DNA from: Lysobacteraceae bacterium
Lineage (GTDB): Bacteria; Pseudomonadota; Gammaproteobacteria; Xanthomonadales; Wenzhouxiangellaceae
Length of the DNA stretch: 7,976 bases
Direction of reading: 5' to 3'
NCBI GenBank assembly: GCA_020201235.1
Contig: JAIVHD010000287.1
Coordinates: 1 to 7,976, forward strand
Of this stretch, positions 1-7,791 are shown piece by piece. Below the pieces are notes generated by a model that was not told where the DNA came from, searched no databases, and saw nothing but the letters and a program-made list of their open reading frames with translations. Made by a program: the position numbers and the translations under genes. Positions within the stretch are counted from its first letter, which is position 1; every line of letters starts with the position of its first letter.

Positions 1-410
1 ACCCCCAGCCGGTCCGGATGGCGCGTAGCCAAAAGCAGCAGGATGGCCATGGCGCTGGGCCCGGCGACCATCGGCACAGCCAGCGGCACCAGGAATGGCT
101 CGTCATCCTCGTCGGGCTCTTCGTCGCGCATCTGGCGCTGCACTGGAAAGATCATCTTCAACGCGATCAGGAACAAGATGATGCCGCCGGCAACGCTGAT
201 CGAATATTGACTCAGGTTTAAAACAGCCAGAACGTACTGGCCCCCGAACAGAAACGCAAATAAGATGACCAGCGCCAGCAGCAACTCACGCACCAGCACG
301 CGGTAGCGACGCTGCGGCGCGACCTGCTCGAGCACCGAAAGAAAAATCGGGATGTTGCCGAGCGGGTCCATGACCGCGAACAACAGCACAAACGCGCCGA
401 TTAAGTCCAT
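1..410 (-). CDS. MarC-family integral membrane protein, partial (3' end outside window)
   Basis: The reverse strand encodes 136 residues from an ATG at 410-408, open to the window edge. The protein is hydrophobic. It begins MDLIGAFVLLFAVMDPLGNI and carries the family hallmarks DPLGNIPIF (about residues 15-23) and PLAVPMVAGPSA (about 108-119). Four hydrophobic segments are visible, at about 4-24, 45-66, 75-92 and 104-125, with an acidic loop (DEEPDEDDE) before the fourth. MarC/YhgN proteins are six-helix inner-membrane proteins of about 200 residues, so roughly one third is missing. Their transport role is not settled, and the old link to multiple antibiotic resistance is not well supported. 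The start directly follows the rppH stop codon and has no good Shine-Dalgarno site, so translation is probably coupled to rppH. The family call is firm; any substrate is unknown. Confidence 0.88.
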   Translation of the reverse strand, partial: MDLIGAFVLLFAVMDPLGNIPIFLSVLEQVAPQRRYRVLVRELLLALVILFAFLFGGQYVLAVLNLSQYSISVAGGIILFLIALKMIFPVQRQMRDEEPDEDDEPFLVPLAVPMVAGPSAMAILLLLATRHPDRLG

Positions 411-938
411 TCAGGCAGAGTCCGGCCCGCTGTCTGACGCCAGGTCAGCGCACGAGCCCTGCTTAAATGCCGGCACCAGCGGCTCCAGGTGGGTCAGCGC
501 GCGATGATAAACCTTGCGCTTGAACGGAATGACGTTGCTGGCCGGGTACCAGAAATCAACCCAGCGGTAGACATCAAATTCCGGCTGCCGGGTCGTATCG
601 AGCCTGACGACAGAGTCGTCGGCCAGAAAATGCAATAGGAACCAGACTTGCTTCTGGCCTACACACAGCGGCTTCTGGTGGCGTCGGCGCAATCGGCTGG
701 GCAGCCGGTAGCGCAGCCAGCCAGGGGTTTCGCCCAGCACGTCGACATGATCCGGCTTTAAGCCGGTTTCTTCCTCAAGCTCGCGATACATAGCCTCCAG
801 CGGCGTTTCATCCGAATTCATTCCGCCTTGTGGAAACTGCCAGCCATCCTGGCCGGCCCGTCGGGCCCAGAAAACACGGCCGTCCGCGCGAGCCAACACA
901 ATGCCCACGTTGGGGCGAAAGCCGTCGGCGTCGATCAT
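411..938 (-). CDS. rppH: RNA pyrophosphohydrolase (Nudix family)
   Basis: The 175-residue protein begins [15 protein letters not shown], the typical RppH N-terminus. It has a perfect Nudix box GX5EX7REUXEEXGU: G38, E44, R52-E53-L54, E56-E57, G59-L60. Upstream sits the family's WQFPQGG (33-39), and further on VWFLLHF and the substrate-pocket stretch with [11 protein letters not shown] (about 120-130). E. coli RppH is 176 residues, so the gene is full length. RppH removes pyrophosphate from the 5' end of triphosphorylated (or, in E. coli, more often diphosphorylated) RNA, leaving a monophosphate that triggers RNase E decay; it is cytoplasmic. An AAGGA Shine-Dalgarno precedes the ATG by about 5 nt (positions 942-946 on the complement), which supports this start. 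It is divergent from the permease gene and is followed with no gap by the MarC-family gene. I see no defect. Confidence 0.95.
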   Translation of the reverse strand: MIDADGFRPNVGIVLARADGRVFWARRAGQDGWQFPQGGMNSDETPLEAMYRELEEETGLKPDHVDVLGETPGWLRYRLPSRLRRRHQKPLCVGQKQVWFLLHFLADDSVVRLDTTRQPEFDVYRWVDFWYPASNVIPFKRKVYHRALTHLEPLVPAFKQGSCADLASDSGPDSA

Positions 939-1098
939 AATGTCCTTGGTCTATTGCGCCCATCGACCCGCCGTGCGTCGTCGTGTGCCGTAAGCTAGTC
1001 GCTGGCGCAAAATCATTAACTGGATGCATGGTAATCAATTCGTGTCGACAACGCCAGACATCGTTTGCGCTCGAAGCAAAAACCGGACCGGAAAATCG

Positions 1099-2060
<962 letters not shown>

Positions 2061-2064
<4 letters not shown>

Positions 2065-2085
2065 TCCCGCCTTATTCACCACCCC
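2061..2085 (+). repeat. Short dispersed repeat, copy 1 (overlaps permease stop codon)
   Basis: This 25-nt block matches 5525-5549 at 22 of 25 positions. The shared core is CTTATTCACC (2071-2080), preceded by CTAA-n-CCCG and followed by a C-run. The CTAA holds the permease stop codon. The two copies are in direct orientation and bracket the segment carrying the receptor remnant, PepSY gene and broken ATPase. I compared the copies by eye; their number in the genome is unknown. They may be ends of a larger extragenic repeat family. Confidence 0.5.
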
Positions 2086-2141
2086 TCTCGCGTTGCCCAT
2101 CCTCACATAGAGCGAAGCGACGCGCCGGTTGGCAACACGCT

Positions 2142-3002
2142 GTGCAGGCCGGGCTGCAATACAATTTCGCGCTGCGCGATAACGACGCCAGGCTCAATGA
2201 CGTTAGTGGCACGCAACGCTACCGGCAATGGAATCCACGACTGGGCCTGCTCTATAAAGCAAGCAACAGCAGCGAGATTTTTGCCAATCTAAACCGCATT
2301 TTCGAGCCGCCAAGCATCGCAGACCTGACCGCCGGCGGTGCGCTTGATTTCACACCATTAAAGTCGCAAACCGGCTGGACCGGTGAGCTCGGCAGCCGCG
2401 GTCAGGCATCGGTCTTCAACTGGGATATCTCGATCTATCGAAGCGAACTGCGGCGCGAACTGCTCAAATTCGGCGAGCCGGGAACATTTGGCTTTGTTGC
2501 CTTTACCGAAAACGCCGGCGACACCATCCACCAGGGCCTGGAGCTTGGCCTTGACACGCAATTGCTTGCCGATCGCCTGGGCCGCGTCGGACATGAACTG
2601 ATCTGGCGTAATGTCTACACATTCAACGACTTCAATTTCGATAACGACCCGGACTTCAGCGACAACGATCTTGCAGGCGTGCCTCGCCACGTCGTGATCT
2701 CGGAGCTGCGTTTTGAGCACGTCAATGGCGCCTACCTGGCGCTGAATGTGCGCTGGATTCCGCGCGGGCAATGGGCTGATTTTGCGAACACCACGCGGGT
2801 ACCCGATTACGCCCTGCTCACCGTCAACACCGGTTTTGAATTAAGCCGGAACATTGATCTGTATGTTTCCGCCGAGAACATCACCGACAAGCGCTACATC
2901 TCGAACGTAACCACCAACGCAAACCAGCTTGAACAGAACGGCCAGATCTTTACCCCTGGCCAGGGTCGGGGCGTGTTTGCCGGCTTGAATTTCAAATTCT
3001 AA
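2142..3002 (+). pseudogene. TonB-dependent receptor (FecA-like), C-terminal half only
   Basis: The frame codes for 286 residues from a GTG at 2142, but the resemblance to receptor barrels probably begins a few codons earlier (about 2121-2127, reading AGWQHAVQAGLQYN). The protein is all beta-barrel in character, with alternating strands such as WNPRLGLLYKASNSSEIFANL, the conserved FEPPS stretch, and the final-strand region SAENITDKRYISNV. It ends GVFAGLNFKF with the terminal Phe used for BAM recognition. Complete receptors of this class have about 650-750 residues: signal peptide, TonB box, plug domain and 22-strand barrel. The signal peptide, TonB box, plug and roughly the first half of the barrel are absent. 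No Shine-Dalgarno precedes the GTG. The 3' end is intact and lies 44 bp upstream of the PepSY gene, a common siderophore-uptake pairing. It is most likely a non-functional remnant, unless the assembly is wrong here. Confidence 0.85.
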
Positions 3003-3046
3003 AAGCCGCCTGCCCATATCGCGCCGTCAACCCCAAGGAGCCCGAC

Positions 3047-4603
3047 ATGACCACGACCGTATCCAACCCCGCCCTGATCCACCGCCCCGCACGAATCGCG
3101 GCACTGAAGACCTTGGCGTTGCGCTGGCATCGCTGGCTGGCGCTGGCCGGTGCCGTCGCGGTGCTCACCTGGGCGGTCTCGGGTGGCCTGCATCTACTCG
3201 CAACCATCACCGGACCGGCCCAGGCGGTGTTCTATCCGCCACAACAACCGCTTGATCTGGGTTCGAGCCTGCCGATCGACCAAATACTCGCGCGCCACGA
3301 CATTCGCCGCGCCAACAGTCTCCAGATTGTCGCCGGCGCCGCCGGGCGGCTGCTACAGGTCACCGAAGACCCGTTTGAACCGCGCCGTTATTTCGACCTG
3401 GAAACCGGCAACGAACGGCCTTGGTACGATCGCGAGCACGCGTTGTTCCTGGCCCAGCACTACCTCGGCGTGAATCTGCCGGCCGACGAAATCCGATTCG
3501 TTACCGAATTCAGCGACCGCTATCCGTGGGTCAATCGATTGCTGCCGGTCTGGCGCATCGCATTTGACAACGGCGACGGGCTGGTCGCCTATGTACACAC
3601 CGAAACCAATGCCCTGGCATCGCTGACCGATCGCGCCCATACCAGGCTACAGCTGGGCTTTCAGTGGCTGCACACCTGGAGCTGGATGCCGCGCCTGGCC
3701 GAGCCCTTGCGGGTTACGGTCATGGCGCTGCTGGTGGGTTCGATTTTTGCAATGGCGCTGACCGGTCTTGGCCTGTTGCTTACGATACGACGAAAACAGC
3801 GCGCTCGCGGCGCGCGTGGCATTCACCGGCTCGCAGCCTGGGTGCTCGCCATACCGCTGTTGATGTTCTCAGGGTCGGGGCTTTTTCACCTGGTTCAAAT
3901 GGCGCTGGCACCCGCGCAGTCGCACTTGCGACTGGCCGATCCCGTTTCAATGCAAGAGCCGCTGTTTGACTTGAGCGGGCAATGGCAAAATCTGACCGAC
4001 GGGCTCGCGGTCAACGCCGTCTCGCTGGTTGAGGCCGGGGCCGGCGAACGCCTGCTGCGCCTGGGTCTGGACACCCGACGACAAGCCGGACCACAAGGTG
4101 CCAACGCGATTCGCGAAGCTCGCTTCCAGGGCATCCCGACAACCGGACCGGCAATCTATCTGGATGCCGCCACCGGCGAGGCCTGGCCCCAGGGCGACCG
4201 CGAGCTGGCACTTCGGTTTGCCGAGCGACACACCGGCCACGAGCGCTCACGCGTCGCCGACATTACGCTGATCAACCGCTTCGGAAACGGCTACGACTTT
4301 CGCAACAAACGTTTGCCGGTCTGGCGCATCGACTATCAGGCCCCTTACAACGAATCGGTATTTATCGACACGCACGGTGCCGTGCTGGTCGATCGTATGG
4401 CGCATTCGCGGTGGATTGAACAATGGAGTTTTACGTTCCTGCACAAATGGAACTTCCTCCGACCGCTGGGCCGTGAAATCCAAAATCGGGTTCTACTGGC
4501 CGTGGTGGTGAGTGTCATTGGCCTGATCGGCGGCCTCGGGCTGTACATGGAAATCAAGCGTCGCCGCCGCCGGCCCGGCTCTTTGGCACCAACTCCGGGG
4601 TAG
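3047..4603 (+). CDS. PepSY-TM domain membrane protein, FoxB/PiuB-like putative ferrisiderophore reductase
   Basis: The 518-residue protein starts at an ATG with a strong AAGGAG (3035-3040) 6 nt upstream. Four membrane spans are visible, at about residues 30-52, 223-246, 262-284 and 480-500, with two large domains between them, probably periplasmic. It is an internal duplication. Unit 1 has H28/H49, LPVWRI at 166 and LHTW (H209). Unit 2 has H260/H281, LPVWRI at 423 and LHKW (H466). Each His pair is exactly 21 residues apart across a membrane span, as expected for haem ligands. In known relatives (FoxB, PiuB), PepSY-TM proteins reduce or release iron from siderophores at the inner membrane. Pairing with the receptor remnant directly upstream fits this. 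The C-terminus is basic (EIKRRRRR) and cytoplasmic. The gene looks intact and ends in a terminator. The family is clear; the reductase role is inferred. Confidence 0.88.
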   Translation: MTTTVSNPALIHRPARIAALKTLALRWHRWLALAGAVAVLTWAVSGGLHLLATITGPAQAVFYPPQQPLDLGSSLPIDQILARHDIRRANSLQIVAGAAGRLLQVTEDPFEPRRYFDLETGNERPWYDREHALFLAQHYLGVNLPADEIRFVTEFSDRYPWVNRLLPVWRIAFDNGDGLVAYVHTETNALASLTDRAHTRLQLGFQWLHTWSWMPRLAEPLRVTVMALLVGSIFAMALTGLGLLLTIRRKQRARGARGIHRLAAWVLAIPLLMFSGSGLFHLVQMALAPAQSHLRLADPVSMQEPLFDLSGQWQNLTDGLAVNAVSLVEAGAGERLLRLGLDTRRQAGPQGANAIREARFQGIPTTGPAIYLDAATGEAWPQGDRELALRFAERHTGHERSRVADITLINRFGNGYDFRNKRLPVWRIDYQAPYNESVFIDTHGAVLVDRMAHSRWIEQWSFTFLHKWNFLRPLGREIQNRVLLAVVVSVIGLIGGLGLYMEIKRRRRRPGSLAPTPG

Positions 4604-4618
4604 CTACACCCGGTTTTT
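4595..4618 (+). terminator. Rho-independent terminator overlapping the PepSY stop codon
   Basis: CCGGGGT (4595-4601) pairs with ACACCCGG (4606-4613) around an AGCT loop, with one bulged A, and is followed by TTTTT (4614-4618). The gene's TAG stop (4601-4603) lies at the top of the hairpin, so transcript end and coding end coincide. This implies that the ATPase downstream is not in the receptor-PepSY transcription unit. Folding was done by eye. Confidence 0.55.
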
Positions 4619-4669
4619 GCAAGCGATCGGTTGACGTCCTCAAAACCACGCAACGTTGGGGCAGATATA

Positions 4670-4750
4670 GCCCGGGTAAGCGCAGCGCACCCGGGACGCG
4701 GGCGTGCGCTGCGGAGAAAACCCCGGGTGCGGCCGGCGACCTTACCCGGG
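4670..4750. repeat. REP-like extragenic palindromic element
   Basis: The element is bounded by a perfect inverted pair, CCCGGGTAAG (4671-4680) and CTTACCCGGG (4741-4750). A second nested pair follows: GCACCCGGG (4687-4695) against CCCGGGTGC (4722-4730). CGCAGCGCA (4681-4689) is also complementary to TGCGCTGCG (4705-4713). The whole can fold into an imperfect hairpin of about 80 nt. Such CCCGGG-arm palindromes are common dispersed extragenic repeats in gammaproteobacteria. It lies between the PepSY terminator and the ATPase promoter. There is no T-tract, so it is not a classic terminator itself. Confidence 0.65.
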
Positions 4751-4754
4751 CGTG

Positions 4755-4783
4755 TTCACCGGCTGCCCGGTTCGAGCTAAAGT
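4755..4783 (+). promoter_or_regulatory. Candidate sigma-70 promoter for a leaderless ATPase transcript
   Basis: TTCACC (4755-4760, 4/6 to consensus) and TAAAGT (4778-4783, 4/6) are separated by exactly 17 nt. A start about 7 nt after the -10 falls on the ATG at 4790, giving an mRNA with no 5' leader. No Shine-Dalgarno precedes that ATG, which fits. It supports 4790 as the original ATPase start. Confidence 0.35.
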
Positions 4784-4789
4784 ACGCGC

Positions 4790-5429
4790 ATGTCCGTTTC
4801 CAGCCACGACGTTTCCAGCGCCGCGCTGGCGCATTGCGCGCTCGCTGGGCATGCTGACGCAGAACAACCGCTTCGCATTCGAGGCCAGCTGCCTGGAAGT
4901 GGCGCTGAGCGGGCGCCATCCGCATCTCGGTGCCTGGACCGGCGAGACACCGCACGATCTCGAACTCGCGCGCGACGCGCTGCAGCGGGTCGGGCTGGCC
5001 GACAAGGCCGAGCGGCCGTGCACACAACTATCCGGCGGCGAGCAGCGGCGCCTGTCGATGGCCGTCGTACTGACCCAGGATCCGGCCGTGCTGTTGCTGG
5101 ACGAACCGACCAACCACCTCGATCCGGCCCACCAGGTTGACATCCTGAACCAGCTCTGGACCCGTGTCCATCAGCCCGACCGGACCCAGATCATCGCACT
5201 GCACGACCTCAACCTGGCAAGCTGTTATTGCAGCCACGTTTTGATGCTGTTCGGCGGCGGCTCGTGGGCGCTGGGCACGGCCGCCGAGATGCTCACCGAA
5301 GCCCGGCTGAGCAAGCTGTTTCATTGTCCGATTCGAGCCGTGCGCGATCGCCGGCAAACCGTTTTTGCGGTTGCCGGTGCCCCCGGGGCCACGGCCAGAC
5401 AGGATGAAACGCCGATCGCCGACTCTTGA
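4790..5429 (+). pseudogene. FecE/BtuD-type ABC ATPase with internal deletion removing Walker A
   Basis: The original start is probably the ATG at 4790 (MSVSSHDVSSA, typical of this family's N-terminus). Within about 35 nt the homologous frame changes: from about 4824 the family sequence (RWRIARSLGMLTQNN) continues in another frame to the stop at 5427-5429. Present in that frame are the Q-loop (Gln at 4860-4862), GRHPHLG, signature LSGGEQRR (from 5028), Walker B VLLLDEP (Asp at 5100-5102), D-loop NHLD and the H-loop His (5202-5204). Missing are about 65-70 residues holding the Walker A P-loop GxxGxGKS/T; I find no such motif in any forward frame from 4600 to 4820. An open frame from 4704 joins the preserved part to the palindromic element and would give 241 residues, but still no ATP-binding loop. 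The product should be unable to energise the permease at 1099-2064. Confidence 0.82.
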
Positions 5430-5515
5430 TGATTGTCGGCAAGGCGAAAAACGGGACCTGAATAACCCGGGCTGAACGCGTTATCCTCATTACAAGCGCA
5501 TGATGCATCCGGTAT

Positions 5516-5543
5516 TTGACGCTTACTAAGCCCGGCTTATTCA
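5516..5543 (+). promoter_or_regulatory. Weak candidate promoter before the AspT-type gene
   Basis: TTGACG (5516-5521, 5/6 to consensus) is followed after 16 nt by TATTCA (5538-5543, only 3/6). It overlaps the second copy of the short repeat. The remaining leader to the start codon (5550-5602) shows no clear structure. The call rests mainly on the -35 match. Confidence 0.2.
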
Positions 5544-5549
5544 CCCCCC
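5525..5549 (+). repeat. Short dispersed repeat, copy 2 (leader of AspT-type gene)
   Basis: Partner of the block at 2061-2085, 22 of 25 positions identical, direct orientation. Here the core is preceded by AAGCCCGGCTT (5528-5538), itself a near-perfect small palindrome, and followed by a run of seven C (5544-5550). It is entirely intergenic. Confidence 0.5.
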
Positions 5550-5602
5550 CGATCGACTGCAGCGGGTTCCCGACGACTTCCAACCGAGGTTTTATCCGGA
5601 AC

Positions 5603-7074
5603 ATGAATGGCGAAGATTTAATCGAAATCGAGTTTTTCTTTCGCAAGACCGAGTTGCTGGTGACTTTCCTGGTCATCCTGCTCGGCCTGGCATTCGGCAA
5701 CCTCAAGATCAAGGGCGTCGGCTTCGGCTCCAGCGGCGTACTGATCGCGGCCATGGTGGCCGGCTACCTGTACCAGTTCGAGCCGGTCGACATCCTGCAG
5801 GACCTGGGTATCGTGCTGTTCCTGCTGTCGGTCGGCCTCGAGGCTGGACCCAGCTTCTTTCGCGCATTCAAGAAACACGGGCGACGCTTCATTGCCAACG
5901 TGCTGGTCCTGCTCGGCATCGCCGGCATAAACACCGTCGCCATCATCGTGCTTGCCGGCGTGCCGGTCGGCATCGGACTGGGTCTGTTCGCCGGCTCGTT
6001 CACTTCCAGCCCGGCGTTGGTCAGCGCGCTTCAGTTCAGCCCCGAAGAAGAAGTTATCTTCGGCTACGGCGTTGCCTATCCGTTCGGCCTGATCGGCGTT
6101 ATCCTGTTCATCAGCATCGCCACCCGGCTGCTGCGCGGCACGATGGAGCAGGAAGTGCGCTCTCGAACGCAGCTGCATACCGGTGTTTTCAAGGTGACCA
6201 ACGAGGACATCGACGGCAAGCTGATTCGCAACATCCCGATGCTTCAAGACCACGACGTGGTCATCTCCGGAATCCTGCGCGATCTGTCGGTACGCACGGC
6301 CAGTGGCTCGACCCCGCTGATGACCGGCGATATCGTCAAGCTCGAGGGCAAACCGGACGCGGTCGAGACCATCGGCACAAGCCTCGGCGAAGCCGTGCAC
6401 GAGGAATTTGAAGAAAACTCCGAACTCGACACCCGCAACATCGTGGTCGAGAACGTTTCGATCGTCAATCGCACGATCAGCGATCTCGGCATTGGCCTGC
6501 GCTATAACGTATCGATTACCCGCATCATCCGCGCCGACGTTGAATTCGTCGCGCGCGAGGACATGCCGCTGGAATACGGCGATGTGGTCGTAGCCGTGGG
6601 CACGGCCTACCAGCTCGATCAGCTCGAACTGTTTCTCGGGCACGAGCACCACACGGTACAGCCGCGGGTCGATATCGCCTCGCTGGCCGCAACCGCAATG
6701 CCACGGCCGTGCTCAAGGAGCTCGGCCTGGCGCTGTTTTTCGTGCAGGTCGGGTTCGACACCGGCCAGAGCTTTGTCGAATCGCTGGACTATCAAGCCAT
6801 CTACTACGCATTTTATGCAATCCTTTTCGCGGTCGTACCGATGGCCGGGAGCTTCCTGTTCGGACACTACGTGCTCAAGATTTCCGTTAGTGAATGCTTC
6901 GGCGTCCTGTGCGGCGGCATGACCTTCACGCCGGGTTTGAACGTCATCGCGCAGGTCGACAATTCGGAGCGCCCGATCGTTGCCTATTCTTCGGTTTACC
7001 CGGTGGCACTAATCCTGGTCATCGCCGTCGTACAGGTCATGCACCTGGCGATCGTCAGCCTGCAGGGCCTTTGA
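5603..7074 (+). pseudogene. AspT/YbjL-family (aspartate:alanine exchanger type) antiporter, broken by internal deletion and frame change
   Basis: The ATG at 5603 (MNGEDLIEIEFFFRK) fits the family start. An open frame reaches back to 5516 but adds 29 uncharacteristic residues. In order: an N-terminal membrane half (residues about 15-175) with LSVGLEAGPSFF and AGSFTSSPALVSA; two RCK_C/TrkA_C cytosolic domains (about 193-262 and 277-346); then VDIASLA, after which the frame turns to nonsense and stops at 6922. The second membrane half resumes in another frame at about 6697 (NATAVLKELGLALFFVQVG) and runs to 7074. About 50-60 residues expected between RCK2 and this point, including a membrane span and a Gly-rich loop, are absent. 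The remains total about 490 codons against roughly 550-560 for YbjL/YidE. Members exchange small carboxylates or amino acids across the inner membrane; no substrate is assignable. GAGGT (5586-5590) may be a distant Shine-Dalgarno. Confidence 0.85.
6709..7074 (+). pseudogene. C-terminal membrane half of the AspT-type antiporter (out-of-frame fragment)
   Basis: This frame is offset from the upstream part. It could in principle start at the GTG at 6709 and give 121 residues, but no Shine-Dalgarno is present and an isolated half-transporter is unlikely to work. It has three hydrophobic stretches. CGGMTFTPGLNVIAQV and IVAYSSVYPVALILVI mirror AGSFTSSPALVSALQF and IFGYGVAYPFGLIGVI of the N-terminal half, the inverted-repeat design known for this family. 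I list it separately because an automatic annotation would call it as its own gene. Confidence 0.75.
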
Positions 7075-7165
7075 CCTGCGGTTTGCAGTCGCCTGGCTTA
7101 CGAATATTCCGGGTTACCATCGCGTGCTGGAAACTGCGCCAGACACTACATGAGGATTAACAACC

Positions 7166-7720
7166 ATGACCATGACTGAATCGACCATGCGGGAGCTTGG
7201 CTTCACGCCACCCGATTTCGACCTTCCGGATACCGTATCCGGACGCCAAATGCGTTTCGACAACATCGCCGGAAGCCGGGCGACCGTGGTGATGTTCATC
7301 TGCAACCACTGCCCCTTCGTCAAGCATCTTGTCGACGGACTGGCCCGATTCGGGCGGGATTATCGAGGCGCCGACGTCGGCATCGTCGCGATCAGCGCCA
7401 ACGACGCCGAGCGCTTTCCGGCCGACGCGCCGGACAAGATGCAGCAGCTTGCCGAAACAAGCGGCTTCAAATTTCCGTACCTGTACGACGAAACGCAGCA
7501 GACCGCAAAAGCCTATGGCGCGGCCTGCACGCCGGATTTCTTTGTCTTCGACCAAAACCGAAAACTGGTCTACCGTGGTCGATTCGACGCGGCCTCTCCC
7601 GGCAACCGCGAGCCGGTGACCGGCCGCGAGCTGCGTGCCGCCGTCGATGCCATGCTGGCAGGCAAACCGGTCGATCAAGACCAAAAGCCCAGCGTTGGTT
7701 GCAACATAAAGTGGAAATAA
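7166..7720 (+). CDS. Thioredoxin-fold (AhpC/TSA-TlpA-like redoxin) protein with CNHC motif
   Basis: The 184-residue protein starts at an ATG with GAGGA (7152-7156) about 9 nt upstream. It begins with the redoxin pattern LGFTPPDFDLPDTVSG, has the active site CNHCPFVK (C46, C49) after the beta-strand VVMFI, and a Thr-Pro at 122-123 in the position of the thioredoxin cis-proline, before FFVFD. Two more cysteines are present: C121, directly before the cis-Pro loop, and C179 in a C-terminal tail reading SVGCNIKWK. CxHC-PFV proteins of this type are widespread in proteobacteria and are presumed thiol-disulfide oxidoreductases or peroxiredoxin-like; their substrates are generally unknown. I see no signal peptide, so it is probably cytoplasmic. 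The gene stands alone between the AspT-type remnant and the DUF4124 gene and looks intact. Confidence 0.9.
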   Translation: MTMTESTMRELGFTPPDFDLPDTVSGRQMRFDNIAGSRATVVMFICNHCPFVKHLVDGLARFGRDYRGADVGIVAISANDAERFPADAPDKMQQLAETSGFKFPYLYDETQQTAKAYGAACTPDFFVFDQNRKLVYRGRFDAASPGNREPVTGRELRAAVDAMLAGKPVDQDQKPSVGCNIKWK

Positions 7721-7791
7721 GCCTGACCTTAATTTGACTTCGCATTCTATCTGGTGGCACACTGAGCGCCAAGTCATTCAAGGGGAACGTT

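Noticed and set aside
18..221. 67-codon plus-strand frame at the left edge
   Set aside because: It is antisense to the well-supported MarC-family gene and shows no domain.
1008..1020. Fur-like half site (ATCATTAAC) upstream of the permease
   Set aside because: Only one half resembles a Fur box (about 8/9 in one half, almost none in the other), so it is not distinguishable from chance.
1043..1050. TGTCGACA palindrome as an operator
   Set aside because: It is only 8 bp with no extension of symmetry on either side, so likely chance.
939..1098. Cobalamin riboswitch before the permease
   Set aside because: The gap is 160 bp, and I see no B12-box (GCCACTG-type) core or obvious paired elements.
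4790..5140. 116-codon frame from the ATG at 4790 as an independent gene
   Set aside because: Only its first dozen residues look real; the rest is an Arg-rich shadow of the ATPase frame. I use its ATG only as the original ATPase start.
5516..5602. Start of the AspT-type gene at the TTG at 5516
   Set aside because: The added 29 residues are rich in Pro, Thr and Ser and unlike the family N-terminus, and the region overlaps a dispersed repeat and a possible promoter.
5618..6652. Long 344-codon open frame on the minus strand
   Set aside because: It lies antisense to the AspT-type gene, is rich in Asp, His, Gln and Ala with no recognisable domain, and is explained by codon bias of the plus-strand gene in GC-rich DNA.
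7755..7775. Sigma-54 -24 element (TGGCAC) before the DUF4124 gene
   Set aside because: The required -12 GC element at the correct spacing is missing; the position reads GCGC without TTGC.
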